From Hymenobacter sp. GOD-10R (GTDB lineage Bacteria > Bacteroidota > Bacteroidia > Cytophagales > Hymenobacteraceae): DNA of 64,000 bases. This document shows positions 37,801-45,112 of the stretch, one piece after another (position 1 is the first letter of the stretch; every line of letters starts with the position of its first letter). The DNA lies in assembly GCF_035609205.1 (NCBI RefSeq), contig NZ_CP141184.1:868001-932000 (forward strand), in the 5' to 3' direction. The notes beneath the pieces were generated by a model. It did not search any database. It had not been told where the DNA came from and saw only the letters and a list, made by a program, of their open reading frames with translations. The position numbers and the translations under genes were made by a program.

Positions 37801-40552
37801 TAAAGGAAAGCTGAGTAGCCTGCGTCGGCGTCAGTACTAGTCCGGGGAAGTTGGTCGTATTCAGAATAGCGCCGTTGACGTAGAGTGTGCCTTGGTCAGA
37901 AGGTGGTAGGGCCGTAATCGTGTACGACTGCACCGTGCCATCGACTGCTGCGCTGAGGTTATTGATAGCTGTGGCGCCAATGCCGGCGGGCAAGCTAGCA
38001 TTCGTGATGTCTTTGGCTGCTGGGTCCAAGCGGCACCAAGTCATTTGGTCGATACCAATACCCGCAGAAGCACCATCGTTGCCTGCTCCAACGTTCTGAT
38101 ACGTTATAGTTAAGCTTTTAATAGGGCTAGGAAAGTAAGCTATTACTGTTCCATCTACGCTGCTAGTAGTGTTGGCAGTACCAGTTGCCACGTTGCCGCT
38201 GGTCGCTACGATAGCTGAGTTGCTGTTGACCTTTGATAAAGAAGGCAGAACGGGAATAGTACCATCGCTACCGGTAAAGATGACCCGGTCAATAAATCCA
38301 CCACCAATATCAATATCTTGTATCCGTACGGCGAAGTTTGATACTAGGCGAGAGAAGGTATATGTGACGGAAGAGCTGTTGGTACTATTCGCGGAGTAGT
38401 CAACGCTCCAAAGTAGGGATTGCACTCCGTTCAAAGTAGCTGTATTGAACGAGTTAGCGGAATTGGCGCCAGGGTTGTAACCCGTAGTGCTAACCTGTGT
38501 TACAGAAGAGCCAGTAGGAACTGCCTCGGCAGTGCGATTCTGCCAATCTTCTCCCGCGGCGCGCGTGCTATAGTTAAGAGTGGTAGTTACCGTGCAAGGC
38601 GCTACGTACTGCAAAGGAATCGTGAAGGTAGCTGCCGTGGTTGAGGTTAGGCTCGCATCATCTTTTACGGTGTAGGTAAACTGAGCGCTGGTACCCATGT
38701 TGCCTGCCGCTGGGTCGAAACGTAAGCTTGCAGCTTGCGCTGCGGTCAGCACTTGGCCGTTGCTTACAGGCTGGTAGGTAGAACCCGTAGCGTTATAGTA
38801 AAGTATTCCTTGCGAGCTAGCCGGAATAGCCGTGATTGTATAAGACTGGACTGTACCATCAACAGAGGAACTCAGGGGATCAAGGGTGACTTGACCAGCC
38901 GTGCTCGGTAGCGTAGCAGAGTTGGTCACGTCGTTTGCCACGGGTGCTAGGCGGCACCAGGTCATACCTACAATGCCAATGATCTGTTGATCGGGGTTGT
39001 TCAGAGCAGGGTTGCCATTATTGAAGGTGATGGTGAGAGTATTGATAGCACGGGGGAAGGACGCTGTTACAGTCGCATTAGTAGTGCTGTTGCCCGTAGC
39101 GGTAGCACCTACAATTGTTACACCACCAGAAGAGGTAAGCGTTGGCGTTACGGAAGAGGTGCCATTCGATCCAGCAAATACTACCTGATCTGTGTAGTCT
39201 GTAGCGAGCAAGCCCGACTGTGAATTGATGTTATTTACTTCTACACTGAAGTTAGATACCGGGCGGCTAAAGTTGAACTGGATGGAGTTGCTGCCGTTTG
39301 TAGTGGAGAAATCATTAGTCCATACCAGCACTCCTTGGTTGTTCAGTGTGCCTATCTGCAGCGAACCAGCCGTGTTATTGAACGTGTAGTTGCTGGTACC
39401 AATTTTAGTAGGACCGTTAGCACTTGGCACGCTTTCTTGCGCGCGTGCTTTCCAATCTTCCCCAGTGGTACGATCTGCAAATGCGAACGTAACGGGTGCT
39501 GTCGTGCATGGAGCAGAAGCAGGTGTTACGAGTACCTTGCGTGTGCTGGTGTTATTCTCCGTTGGGTCACTGCTCGCCGTTCCGGCCGAAATAGTAGCAA
39601 TGTTGTTGTATTCGGATAGAGCAAGTGGTGCCGTGTACGTGTACGTAAACGAAGTGCTGCTACCAGAGTTTAAGGTGGTAACAGTTGGCCACGTAATCGT
39701 GTTATTGATAGCCGAATAAGTTCCACCGCCAGCGTTGGTCACCGTAGCGCCGGCTGGTACTGTAACCTGCCGCACAACGTTGGAAGCTGCTACATCTGGT
39801 CCGTTGTTGCCGAACTGCACGGTGTACGTAAGGCTTTGCCCAGGAACTGAGTTGTCGGGTGCCGTTATAAATTGAGTAAATAAATCGGCTTGCGCACACC
39901 AGCTAATGGAGTTGATGCCAATCGTTTGTAAGCGGCCTGCAGCACTAGCGGCCGCCGAGTTGTTATAGTACAACACCAACTTGGTAACGCCAGCAGGCAT
40001 AGTCGCGGTTAGGTCGCCAGCGGTATTGCCTGCTGCTACGTTGCCACCTTTGCCCCGTACTCTGCCGCCGCTTACATATTCGTTGTTAGCGTTGGTCGCG
40101 AAGTTGGCACTAGTTAGTGTTGCAGGAGTAGTGCTCCCATTAATATACGGCTCAAATACCAGGTCATCAATGAAGTTAACATCCGAGTCGATGTCCTGAA
40201 ACTGGAAGGTTAGGTTGTTAACTGGGCGTGTGAAGGTGAGCGTGACAGAGGAGCTATTAGCGCCAACGACGTTCTGATTATCCTGCTGCCAGACAAGCGA
40301 TTGACCGCTTAGGTTACCACTCGTTCCTACCGAGAAAATGTTTGTCTGCCCGGCGGGTACCGTGCTGGTGTAGCCGTTGAACGTGAAAGAGGTGCCGTTT
40401 ACTGCTCGGGTTCTTGTCCGCTCATCACCTGTGGTACCCGTATTGGTATAGTTCACCGTGCTGGTTGTCGTGCACGTCTGAGCCCAAGCAGGAGGAAGCC
40501 CTAAAGGAACTAGGGCTAATAAAAGCCCTAAAAATCGTAAAGCTGTCTTCAT
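31805..40552 (-). CDS. Giant T9SS-secreted surface protein with triplicated N-terminal domain, Gly-rich region and DUF11 repeats
   Basis: A 2915-residue protein with a signal peptide (MKTALRFLGLLLALVPLGLP, then PAWAQ). Its N-terminal ~900 residues contain three copies of a ~190-residue beta-rich domain (motifs GDERTRTRAV / GEDWKARAQESVP / GEDWQNRTAEAVP, each followed by FTRPVNNLTFQFQDID-like and D-VVF-GS-G strands), interleaved with DUF11 and cadherin-like segments. Residues ~1190-1390 are extremely Gly/Asn-rich (SGGGGGANGGAGGRGG). At least seven DUF11-type repeats follow up to ~2560, then cadherin-like modules and a T9SS type-A C-terminal domain (LYPNPTTAEAHLDLSTLPTG, ending KRLLKQ). The last ~180 residues are closely similar to those of the adjacent giant protein. 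It is predicted to be a surface or secreted adhesin-like fibre; this role is an inference. Confidence 0.87.
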   Translation of the reverse strand: MKTALRFLGLLLALVPLGLPPAWAQTCTTTSTVNYTNTGTTGDERTRTRAVNGTSFTFNGYTSTVPAGQTNIFSVGTSGNLSGQSLVWQQDNQNVVGANSSSVTLTFTRPVNNLTFQFQDIDSDVNFIDDLVFEPYINGSTTPATLTSANFATNANNEYVSGGRVRGKGGNVAAGNTAGDLTATMPAGVTKLVLYYNNSAAASAAGRLQTIGINSISWCAQADLFTQFITAPDNSVPGQSLTYTVQFGNNGPDVAASNVVRQVTVPAGATVTNAGGGTYSAINNTITWPTVTTLNSGSSTSFTYTYTAPLALSEYNNIATISAGTASSDPTENNTSTRKVLVTPASAPCTTAPVTFAFADRTTGEDWKARAQESVPSANGPTKIGTSNYTFNNTAGSLQIGTLNNQGVLVWTNDFSTTNGSNSIQFNFSRPVSNFSVEVNNINSQSGLLATDYTDQVVFAGSNGTSSVTPTLTSSGGVTIVGATATGNSTTNATVTASFPRAINTLTITFNNGNPALNNPDQQIIGIVGMTWCRLAPVANDVTNSATLPSTAGQVTLDPLSSSVDGTVQSYTITAIPASSQGILYYNATGSTYQPVSNGQVLTAAQAASLRFDPAAGNMGTSAQFTYTVKDDASLTSTTAATFTIPLQYVAPCTVTTTLNYSTRAAGEDWQNRTAEAVPTGSSVTQVSTTGYNPGANSANSFNTATLNGVQSLLWSVDYSANSTNSSSVTYTFSRLVSNFAVRIQDIDIGGGFIDRVIFTGSDGTIPVLPSLSKVNSNSAIVATSGNVATGTANTTSSVDGTVIAYFPSPIKSLTITYQNVGAGNDGASAGIGIDQMTWCRLDPAAKDITNASLPAGIGATAINNLSAAVDGTVQSYTITALPPSDQGTLYVNGAILNTTNFPGLVLTPTQATQLSFIPAVTYSGPVNFTYTVTDDQGQKDATPATYTIPVTATGASGIAAACAIPGKDGNAIGLTINPDAYYPSITAQTLAAGAKSIQVTAAAGAQTDITAGDLLLVIQMQGADIDNSNSDAYGDGVAGGAANGNLNNTNFIAGQYEYVVAANTVTAASGGTIQLVNGLKFGYQNAAATTTSGQRRFQVIRVPQYGNLTLGATITPSPWNGSTGGILVIDVAGQTSLNNFNLDVTGAGFRGGAGRVQSTVTGNDASYVTTTASDYNAQKGEGTAGTPRYVNTGTAVLDTNTDGYPNGGSASRGAPGNAGGGGNNNIDNSGGGGGANGGAGGRGGNNFFSNLAIGGEPGANFAAVNSNRLVLGGGGGAGSTNNGTGTPNNGFASSGKAGGGIVILRTGSITGTGSIIASGAAPNNTVVDDGGGGGGAGGSILVTATNPAGLINVTLTANGSDGGTNTGGSGGAHGPGGGGGGGVILANGTVKGTSVSSGANGTTTGGVAFGAAAGLVGVVNAQISSSIANSATGSVCASDVTTTLTGPATLDAGQPSGTYLATFTNNGPNSADGVTQRVTLPAGATFTSTQLSTIQTAYPGTTYEPSTRVLYFRGTTTTLAGGATNSFSFAFTAPTTTGSVPMSSTVATTSGQGVNAAPDQATLNLTVNAVSDVAATISGNGPVSAGGSGTFTVNFTDLSATGPQTANGVVATVQLPAGLGTVTFTGMTGSYNNTTGLVTYPSITSLTSGQLVTSTIAYTQPTTAAVVATASISTTSNEAGQTANNMATATNNTTAVYDVTTAISGPATITAGSQVLYNVSTTNSGTSSAAPNVTQTVTLPVGAANIFVTGGATYDATTRVVTFPAITSLAAGQTVNNTVSFTAPSSNYSVSARVASAPADTNTGNNTASVNTSVTAPPVTTTNANTFVTVTSSAASINAGSAITFNVTQGNAGKDPATDVVTRVAIPTGLPTAITDANVVKIGGAAPTSVSGTVATYANGAIYDASTGIVTFKSIASQSAGAANNNSYSITFTAPASGVVTATADVSATTLDNVAANNVATAQATVNSAATDVTTALSGPTSAMPGQRLTYTVTTTNTGLAPAGNVVQTVNIAAGLATSGTSAVTIGGSAPSSVNGDVATYPNGATYNASTGVVTFQALTSAAGGSSVTNSIAYTAPANNGASLVNIASVTTNSAETSLTNNTAMVTTTIMASADVQVRLTGPSTIVAGNPLTYAVTTTNNGGSVAASVTTTVQLPSGLTGVVVRDAAGNVLPNSTTSGYNSADGVVRFPAQSNQSVGNDAATSGTITLNAPASTNVLVPVATAMVTGTTDPNVSNNSASLATTVQPATTAQNDLTTILLANVVTQTAGQPVTFTVTTTNAATSTGTATGVVQTVQLPAGLTSNGGTVVVTGGGSYDNVTGLVTFPSTSIPNTGAAGAVTNTITVSKAPSIDPMVAIAAVRGNESDPTTSDNTTVVKIAITSSVDVATSITGPATTVAGNTVNYSVVTRNNSASPATNVTQTVTLPAGVTSYSLNGGAPITVASGATITILVPSTLNPGDVNTVTNTISFTAPSTSFAVVSNVRATGDNGTTGNNTATQNTATTSNRAPVAANLINTLQSPEGNTAGPLLLSSLSATDADGNTDIKTYTIATLPSNTQGILYNGTTALAPGATVTLADIAKLTFDPAAGYVGNASFTYTATDAAGATSLPATYLIPVGQDVNSVYTNTTPKGGNNPYQDSDIISNAFDANGGTYNAASPQAITDNGVRSAALASGSNALPAGVTINSTTGVLTVSNRALLKSGTYTVTITTVDANGGTNTQPVTFTIGSLPLPVELTAFTATAKGNDAVLAWSTASEKANDHFEVERSLDGITFVAAGTVKGQGTSTTAHEYSLLDARAARLGQKIYYRLKQVDTDGTVAYSPVRTVAFVTEPAQVNVSLYPNPTTAEAHLDLSTLPTGTYTVSLVDLSGRTIATQVVDGGLVHVLHVQHLPSGAYLILINGKDTHITKRLLKQ

Positions 40553-41258
40553 GAAGATGGAAGTGGGATGTTATGAGGGTTAGTTAGCGGCAGGTTTAGG
40601 CAATCGAGCAGAAGTTCTATTTTGGGAATTATGATTAGTCTTTCTGATCGGTGATTCTATTTATCAGGTAGATTTTTGTATAATTATTATGAATAGACGA
40701 GGTGTTTTATGTGTTTTTACTTCGTGTATTACTAGTTTAATTATGTAGTGGTGTTGTGTTCCATAAATGGGAATGAGTAATCTATTTATGGGAAATTATA
40801 TCAATAAAATAGAGGTTATATATAGTAGCTTGCTTTGAAAATTTTACATGAATATTATTTAGTAAGCTGATATTCAATGATAAACCAGATAAAAATGAGT
40901 GTTTTTATCTGGTTTATATAAATAGAGACGAACTAAAAATGTGCCATACATCAGTTAAATATTTCAACAAATAGAAGTTTGCTTATCAGAGATACAAAAA
41001 TATTATACTGCTTATATTTATATAATAGACAAGCGATTATTTTAATTCACATAAATTGTATTTTTTATTTAATATTATTTATTAGTAATATCCAATGATG
41101 CGGTTAGTAAGGAGCAAGATCCCATGTAGCAAGGCGCTTAGGAAAGAGAGGCCTAGTTGCTGAATTGGTGGTAGGCATTAGCGAGCCCGGACTAGGTGAG
41201 TCGAAGCTGCTTTGCAACTGTGCCGACAGAGTCTAGATGTGCTAAAACAGCTCCACGC
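40553..41258. other. Long AT-rich intergenic region upstream of the second giant gene
   Basis: About 700 bp without a gene. Bases ~40640-41100 are strongly AT-rich, with many A/T runs, in sharp contrast to the GC-rich flanks. It presumably carries the promoter and a long leader for the minus-strand giant gene. No RNA gene, IS or inverted repeat of note was seen. Confidence 0.45.
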
Positions 41259-41313
41259 AAAAAAGCAGTGCCCCAACTCTGCTTAGGGCAAAGAGTTGGG
41301 GCACTGCTTTTTT
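41259..41313 (-). terminator. Long-stem terminator downstream of the DinB-family gene
   Basis: A 22-bp perfect stem (41259-41280 with 41292-41313; GC core GCAGTGCCCCAACTCT, flanked by A6 and T6) and an 11-nt loop. It lies 158 bp beyond the stop of the minus-strand gene at 41471 and can act in both directions. Confidence 0.85.
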
Positions 41314-41470
41314 AATACTTAGAAGAAGAGCTTATAAGCTAGCTTTTGTCAAGCATCTTCTTGATTCTCGGAAGAAAAGACTTCAGTGGTAGGCTGGTAA
41401 GTTGCTCTGCGAGCAATGCAATCGGGTAATGGATTCGTGCCCGTTGAAAGCTAGGGTTGTTGCAACCAGC

Positions 41471-41953
41471 TTATGACCAGTTGTTTAATAGGCGACGAAG
41501 CAAAATAATCTGCCCCGTGTGATAAGCAGTATGGTCGGCGATGAGTACAGCTTCCCGGAAAATGTTCTGACCTGTACCATGCGCAAGAGGCTCGAACAGA
41601 TCATGGTTTGAGTCGTGGAGCAACGCTACGAACCGGGTTTTATCTTGCTGAATATGAGCTAGGGTGGTTTCCCAACGCGCCTGATCAGCAAGATCTTTGG
41701 CGCTCGGCCAGTACTCATCAGGCCACTTCGGGGACTGATGTTCTGGGTTAATACAAAACTCCACGATGTCCCACTGCGCTATTCGCACGTGCTCGACTAA
41801 TTGCCAAATGGTATAGGGGAGCCCTGTCGCCGGCTTGTTTAGAAGTTCAAGTGGAATAGAAGCGCAAGCCTCCTCGAAAGGAACGTGAGCATTTCCTCCT
41901 TCTAATAATTGAATAAGCTCTTTTACCAAAGCTTCGCGTGCATGCTTTTCCAT
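41471..41953 (-). CDS. DinB-family four-helix protein, putative metal-dependent transferase
   Basis: A 160-residue protein with the DinB/YfiT four-helix-bundle pattern. The metal-ligand histidines typical of the fold are visible: IWQLVEHVRIAQWD (His54) and IADHTAYHTGQIILLR (His near residues 139 and 143). Relatives include thiol-dependent transferases and damage-inducible proteins, so a transferase or detoxification role is possible but not shown. It stands alone on the minus strand, divergent from the sialidase-fold gene. Confidence 0.8.
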   Translation of the reverse strand: MEKHAREALVKELIQLLEGGNAHVPFEEACASIPLELLNKPATGLPYTIWQLVEHVRIAQWDIVEFCINPEHQSPKWPDEYWPSAKDLADQARWETTLAHIQQDKTRFVALLHDSNHDLFEPLAHGTGQNIFREAVLIADHTAYHTGQIILLRRLLNNWS

Positions 41954-42224
41954 GAAGTCGGTGTCTACTTAATTACTTAGTAGTTTCTTGATCAAGCCAA
42001 ACGTAGGTTTCAACAAAACGTTTTCCGATGCTTCAGGCTCCCTTGGGGTAAGTAGGAGGGTAGAAAGCGCATAAGAACTCACCTAGGTTGAGCTTCATAA
42101 AAAAGGCTAGTTCGCCCTTCTATTAGTAGGAGAGATGTTGATTCAGGACGCAGAAGGCGCCCCAACTTTGAGTAGCTTGTCTTCATTCGTGTACCGCAAC
42201 TCAAACCCACTGGTAAGTAGGACG

Positions 42225-43412
42225 ATGACTAAGATGAGAACCTTCTTTGTGAATGGGAGACTAGCTATAGGGCTATTGCTTAGCATTTCCGATACTGCCC
42301 GTGCCCAAACCAAAATGCCAATTAGTCGCCCCACGTATTACCCACGGGTGGTGCGCCTAACGCAAGGGCAGACTCCAGGTCGGCTCTTGGCTAGCTTTGA
42401 TGTGGGTAAGACGGGTGCTATCTACGAAAGCCCTGATAATGGCCGTACTTGGCAGCACCTCGCCGACGTAACAGAAAATACGCCACCCCGCAACTGTTGT
42501 AGCAGTCTTTGGGAAGTGCCGCAAGCCCTTGGGGCTACAGCAGCAGGTACTCTGTTTTGGGCTACTTCAGTAGGTACAGACCAGGGCGGACGCGGACCAT
42601 GTTCCATCCGTCTCTACCATAGTACTGACGGCGGACATAGCTGGAGTTTCTTCTCAACATCCGTAAGTGGGTTCATCGGACTCTGGGAACCGGAGTTTGG
42701 CGTAGATGCTCAAGGACGTTTGGTAGTCTATTACTCTAGTGAGGAGCGAAAGGCCAGTGGCTACAACCAGATGCTAGCCCATAAAGTCTCCGCCGACGGA
42801 GGATTGACTTGGGGTGAAGAAGTGCTGGATGTAGGAATACCTGACGGCGCCAAGCGGCCGGGAATGCCCATCGTGCGCCGCCTGCCCGATAAAACGTACG
42901 TGATGACGTACGAAATCTGCGGCATGGGTTGCGACGCGTATATCCGCCGCTCCTCCGATGGCCTAGCTTGGGGCAATCCGGCCGACCCTGGTACGCGCAT
43001 TGAATCAACGGCGGGTCATCACTTTGCCCATGCGCCTACAGTAGTCTGGTCTCCTATGCCTGGCTACCCACAGGGTCGTCTGTTAGCCATTGGGCAATTG
43101 TTGCTCAACAACACTGATAACGCTGTAGCAGCCAACAACGGGCAGGTGTACATGATCAACGAGCAAAATGGAGAGGGGCTTTGGCAGGAAGCACCGGCTC
43201 CTGTCCCAGTGGCTGAAGCCAAAGACAACCCTTGTCCCAACTATAGCTCTCAACTAATTCCCGCTGCCGATGGCCTAACTGTGCTAGAGATAGCGCTGAA
43301 GTTTGAAGATAACGCCTGCCACGCCTTTTACCACACGGCGCCACTACCTAGCACGGAGCTTATAAAACGGGTTAAGAGCAGTAAAAGTAATGTCAAGAAG
43401 AAGAAGCTTTAG
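42225..43412 (+). CDS. Secreted sialidase-fold (Asp-box/BNR) glycosidase-like protein
   Basis: The frame is open from 42135, but the ATGs at 42225 or 42234 place a signal peptide at the N-terminus (MRTFFVNGRLAIGLLLSISD, then TARAQ). The ~395-residue product has three clear Asp boxes (SPDNGRTW, STDGGHSW, SADGGLTW) characteristic of six-bladed sialidase-type propellers, plus conserved-looking GLWEPEFGVDAQGRLVVYYS and TYVMTYEICGMGC segments. Such proteins include sialidases and exo-arabinanases (GH93); I cannot place it in a family from the sequence alone. The unusually Cys-rich loops (NCCSS, CGMGC, NPC, NAC) suggest disulfides, in line with secretion. The C-terminal tail is Lys/Ser-rich and has no sorting domain. 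Confidence 0.65.
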   Translation: MTKMRTFFVNGRLAIGLLLSISDTARAQTKMPISRPTYYPRVVRLTQGQTPGRLLASFDVGKTGAIYESPDNGRTWQHLADVTENTPPRNCCSSLWEVPQALGATAAGTLFWATSVGTDQGGRGPCSIRLYHSTDGGHSWSFFSTSVSGFIGLWEPEFGVDAQGRLVVYYSSEERKASGYNQMLAHKVSADGGLTWGEEVLDVGIPDGAKRPGMPIVRRLPDKTYVMTYEICGMGCDAYIRRSSDGLAWGNPADPGTRIESTAGHHFAHAPTVVWSPMPGYPQGRLLAIGQLLLNNTDNAVAANNGQVYMINEQNGEGLWQEAPAPVPVAEAKDNPCPNYSSQLIPAADGLTVLEIALKFEDNACHAFYHTAPLPSTELIKRVKSSKSNVKKKKL

Positions 43413-43492
43413 CTCTTCGTAATCTTCTTGATAGTCAGAAGATAGAGTAAGTTTGATACGCTACCGCAATCACAAGGATAGATCGCAAAAAC

Positions 43493-43530
43493 AAATAAGC
43501 CCCTTAACATCACTGTTAAGGGGCTTATTT
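43493..43530 (+). terminator. Terminator between the sialidase-fold gene and the left element boundary
   Basis: A 17-bp perfect stem (AAATAAGCCCCTTAACA and its complement) with loop TCAC, three bases from the left end of the tRNA-derived repeat. Before integration it would have lain directly behind the tRNA-Gly gene and served both it and the sialidase-fold gene. Confidence 0.88.
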
Positions 43531-43532
43531 AT

Positions 43533-43580
43533 AATGAGCGAGAAACGAGGCTCGAACTCGCGACCCTCAGCTTGGGAAGC
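43533..43580. repeat. attL: 48-bp tRNA-Gly 3'-fragment
   Basis: Identical over 48 bp to 56568-56615. It contains the T-arm, variable region, acceptor 3' strand and half of the anticodon arm of tRNA-Gly; beyond 43580 the sequence diverges, so no tRNA can form here. It is the displaced 3' end of the target gene. Confidence 0.95.
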
Positions 43581-43667
43581 AATGGGTATGGCATAATAGG
43601 TCAATGCGGTGCTCTGTTAAAAATGCTGTTATGTGCTCTTAAACAAAGATTTATTCATTGTTGCCTA

Positions 43668-43697
43668 TTGTCGATATAAGGTCTTTTACTAGATTTG
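43668..43697 (+). promoter_or_regulatory. Bacteroidota-type promoter of the integrase gene
   Basis: TTG at 43668-43670, a 19-bp spacer and TAGATTTG at 43690-43697, matching the Bacteroidota -33/-7 consensus (TTG, 19-21 bp, TAnnTTTG). The last base is the first base of the repeated GTTTAAAC operator-like block. Confidence 0.7.
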
Positions 43698-43732
43698 TTT
43701 AAACCGACGTTTAAACCAGCGTCGGTTTAAAC
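43697..43732. repeat. Three 12-bp GTTTAAAC iterons before the integrase start
   Basis: Units GTTTAAACCGAC (43697-43708), GTTTAAACCAGC (43709-43720) and, inverted, GTCGGTTTAAAC (43721-43732). The first and third form a perfect 12-bp inverted repeat around the second. The block starts in the promoter -7 box and ends 3 bp before the integrase ATG. The same GTTTAAAC 12-mers occur near the right end. Candidate arm-type integrase or Xis sites and/or operator. Confidence 0.75.
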
Positions 43733-43735
43733 AGA

Positions 43736-45094
43736 ATGACAAGGACAACGGAGCACAAGGAGGGGAAGGCTACAGTGAAGGTTGTGTACTACAAGCAGAA
43801 GACGCTGGCAGATGGCTCGCATCCGTTCATGGTACGCATTACCAAGAATCGGAAGCTAAAGTACTTGGCGACCGGCTTGAGCCTACATCCGAAGTATTGG
43901 AATGCTGAAAAGAAGGAAATACGCCGGAGTTATCCCGAGAAGGCAAGAGAGAAGTTACTGCTAGACTTGAAAGAATGGCAGACCAAATACGAGGAGGCCG
44001 CTAAGAGCTTAGCAGAGGCCGACGAGCAGCACGACGCGCCGGCCGTTGCAGCCAAAGCTATTGAGGGCCGCAAAGCCCAGCGACGCGTTAAGCTGCTGGC
44101 TTACATTGAGGAGTTGGCAGTGGGTTTAGTAAAGACCGGGCAAATAGGTAACGCAACCGTGTACCGCGACCTGGGTAGTCAGCTAGCTAAGTTCATAGGA
44201 GCTGAATACAACGCGCCGGATCCGCCATTAGGGAAGGGGCAAGAGGCTGATAAGGCTACTTGGGTGCAGAAATACGACATTCCGTTTGATAGAGTAACTG
44301 TAAACTTCTGCAATGAATGGGAAGCCACGCTGCGTGCCACCAGGGTAGAAGAAATTACCCTCTCATTGCGTTTCCGCACGTTACGAGCAGTGCTGAACAA
44401 AGCAATTGCAGCAGGAGTAGCTAAAGCGGACAGCTACCCATTTGCTCGTACTGTAGCCGAGAAGCACAAGTTCAGCGTTGGCAAGTTCGACGTGAGCACA
44501 GCAAAGCGTGCCATTTCTCGCGAGGAGTTACGCAAGCTGGAAGCGCAGGAGCCAGAGAGCGACCGACAAAGGCTAGCCAAAGATGTATTTCTGTTTTCGT
44601 TTTACTGTGCGGGTATCAACTTTGTCGATTTGGCGCAACTCCGATGGAAAGACATAAACGGCACGGGTGAGACGCAACGACTGAGCTATGTGCGGCAAAA
44701 AACAGGGGGCAAGTTCTCGCTACGCTTACTAGCTCCTGCTGCCGTTGTCATAGATTCTTACCGCCCGCATACGTTCGCCGGACCTGATAGCTATGTGTTT
44801 CCCGTGCTGGATTCAAAAAAGCACACTACCCCAACGCAAATTAAAAACCGGCTGCATAAGGTGCTGGGACAAGTAAACAAAGACCTCAAGCAATTGGGAG
44901 AACAGGCTGGCATTGCTACACCCTTAACTACCTACGTAGCGCGGCATTCGTTTGCTACAACGCTGAAGATGGGCGGGTATGCTACAGGGATTATCTCACA
45001 GGCAATGGGTCATAAGTCAGAGGCCGTTACGGCTGTTTACCTTGACTCTTTTGCTTCTGATTTAGTAGATAATGCTTTTGAGGGATTACTATAA
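43736..45094 (+). CDS. int: Tyrosine recombinase (element integrase)
   Basis: A 452-residue protein of the Bacteroidota integrase type. It has an N-terminal arm-binding-like domain (VKVVYYKQKTLADGSHPFMV), a SAM-like core-binding domain (~110-240) and a catalytic domain (~265-450). Visible catalytic residues are Arg403-His404 in YVARHSFATTL, His in MGHKSEAVTAVY and nucleophile Tyr435. The canonical first Arg (in GLRxxE-type motifs) is replaced in AGINFVDLAQLRW, a change also known from IntDOT-like recombinases. It lies 155 bp inside attL and has its own promoter, with iterated sites between promoter and start. It should catalyse integration and excision at the tRNA-Gly site. Confidence 0.93.
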   Translation: MTRTTEHKEGKATVKVVYYKQKTLADGSHPFMVRITKNRKLKYLATGLSLHPKYWNAEKKEIRRSYPEKAREKLLLDLKEWQTKYEEAAKSLAEADEQHDAPAVAAKAIEGRKAQRRVKLLAYIEELAVGLVKTGQIGNATVYRDLGSQLAKFIGAEYNAPDPPLGKGQEADKATWVQKYDIPFDRVTVNFCNEWEATLRATRVEEITLSLRFRTLRAVLNKAIAAGVAKADSYPFARTVAEKHKFSVGKFDVSTAKRAISREELRKLEAQEPESDRQRLAKDVFLFSFYCAGINFVDLAQLRWKDINGTGETQRLSYVRQKTGGKFSLRLLAPAAVVIDSYRPHTFAGPDSYVFPVLDSKKHTTPTQIKNRLHKVLGQVNKDLKQLGEQAGIATPLTTYVARHSFATTLKMGGYATGIISQAMGHKSEAVTAVYLDSFASDLVDNAFEGLL

Positions 45095-45112
45095 TTCAAC
45101 TACTTGTGCTCT

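Noticed and set aside
32391..40199. Open frames on the plus strand opposite the second giant gene, including a Pro-rich 162-codon one at 36453
   Set aside because: Antisense shadow of the DUF11 and Gly-rich segments (Gly codons read as Pro); no independent evidence of a gene.
21790..40552. CRISPR-like or tandem DNA repeats in the giant genes
   Set aside because: The repetitiveness is in protein domains with diverged DNA and variable spacing; there are no short identical repeats with unique spacers anywhere in the window.
43533..43605. A second tRNA-Gly gene at the left element end
   Set aside because: Only the 3' 48 bp match; after 43580 there is no D-arm or 5' acceptor strand, so it is the att remnant.
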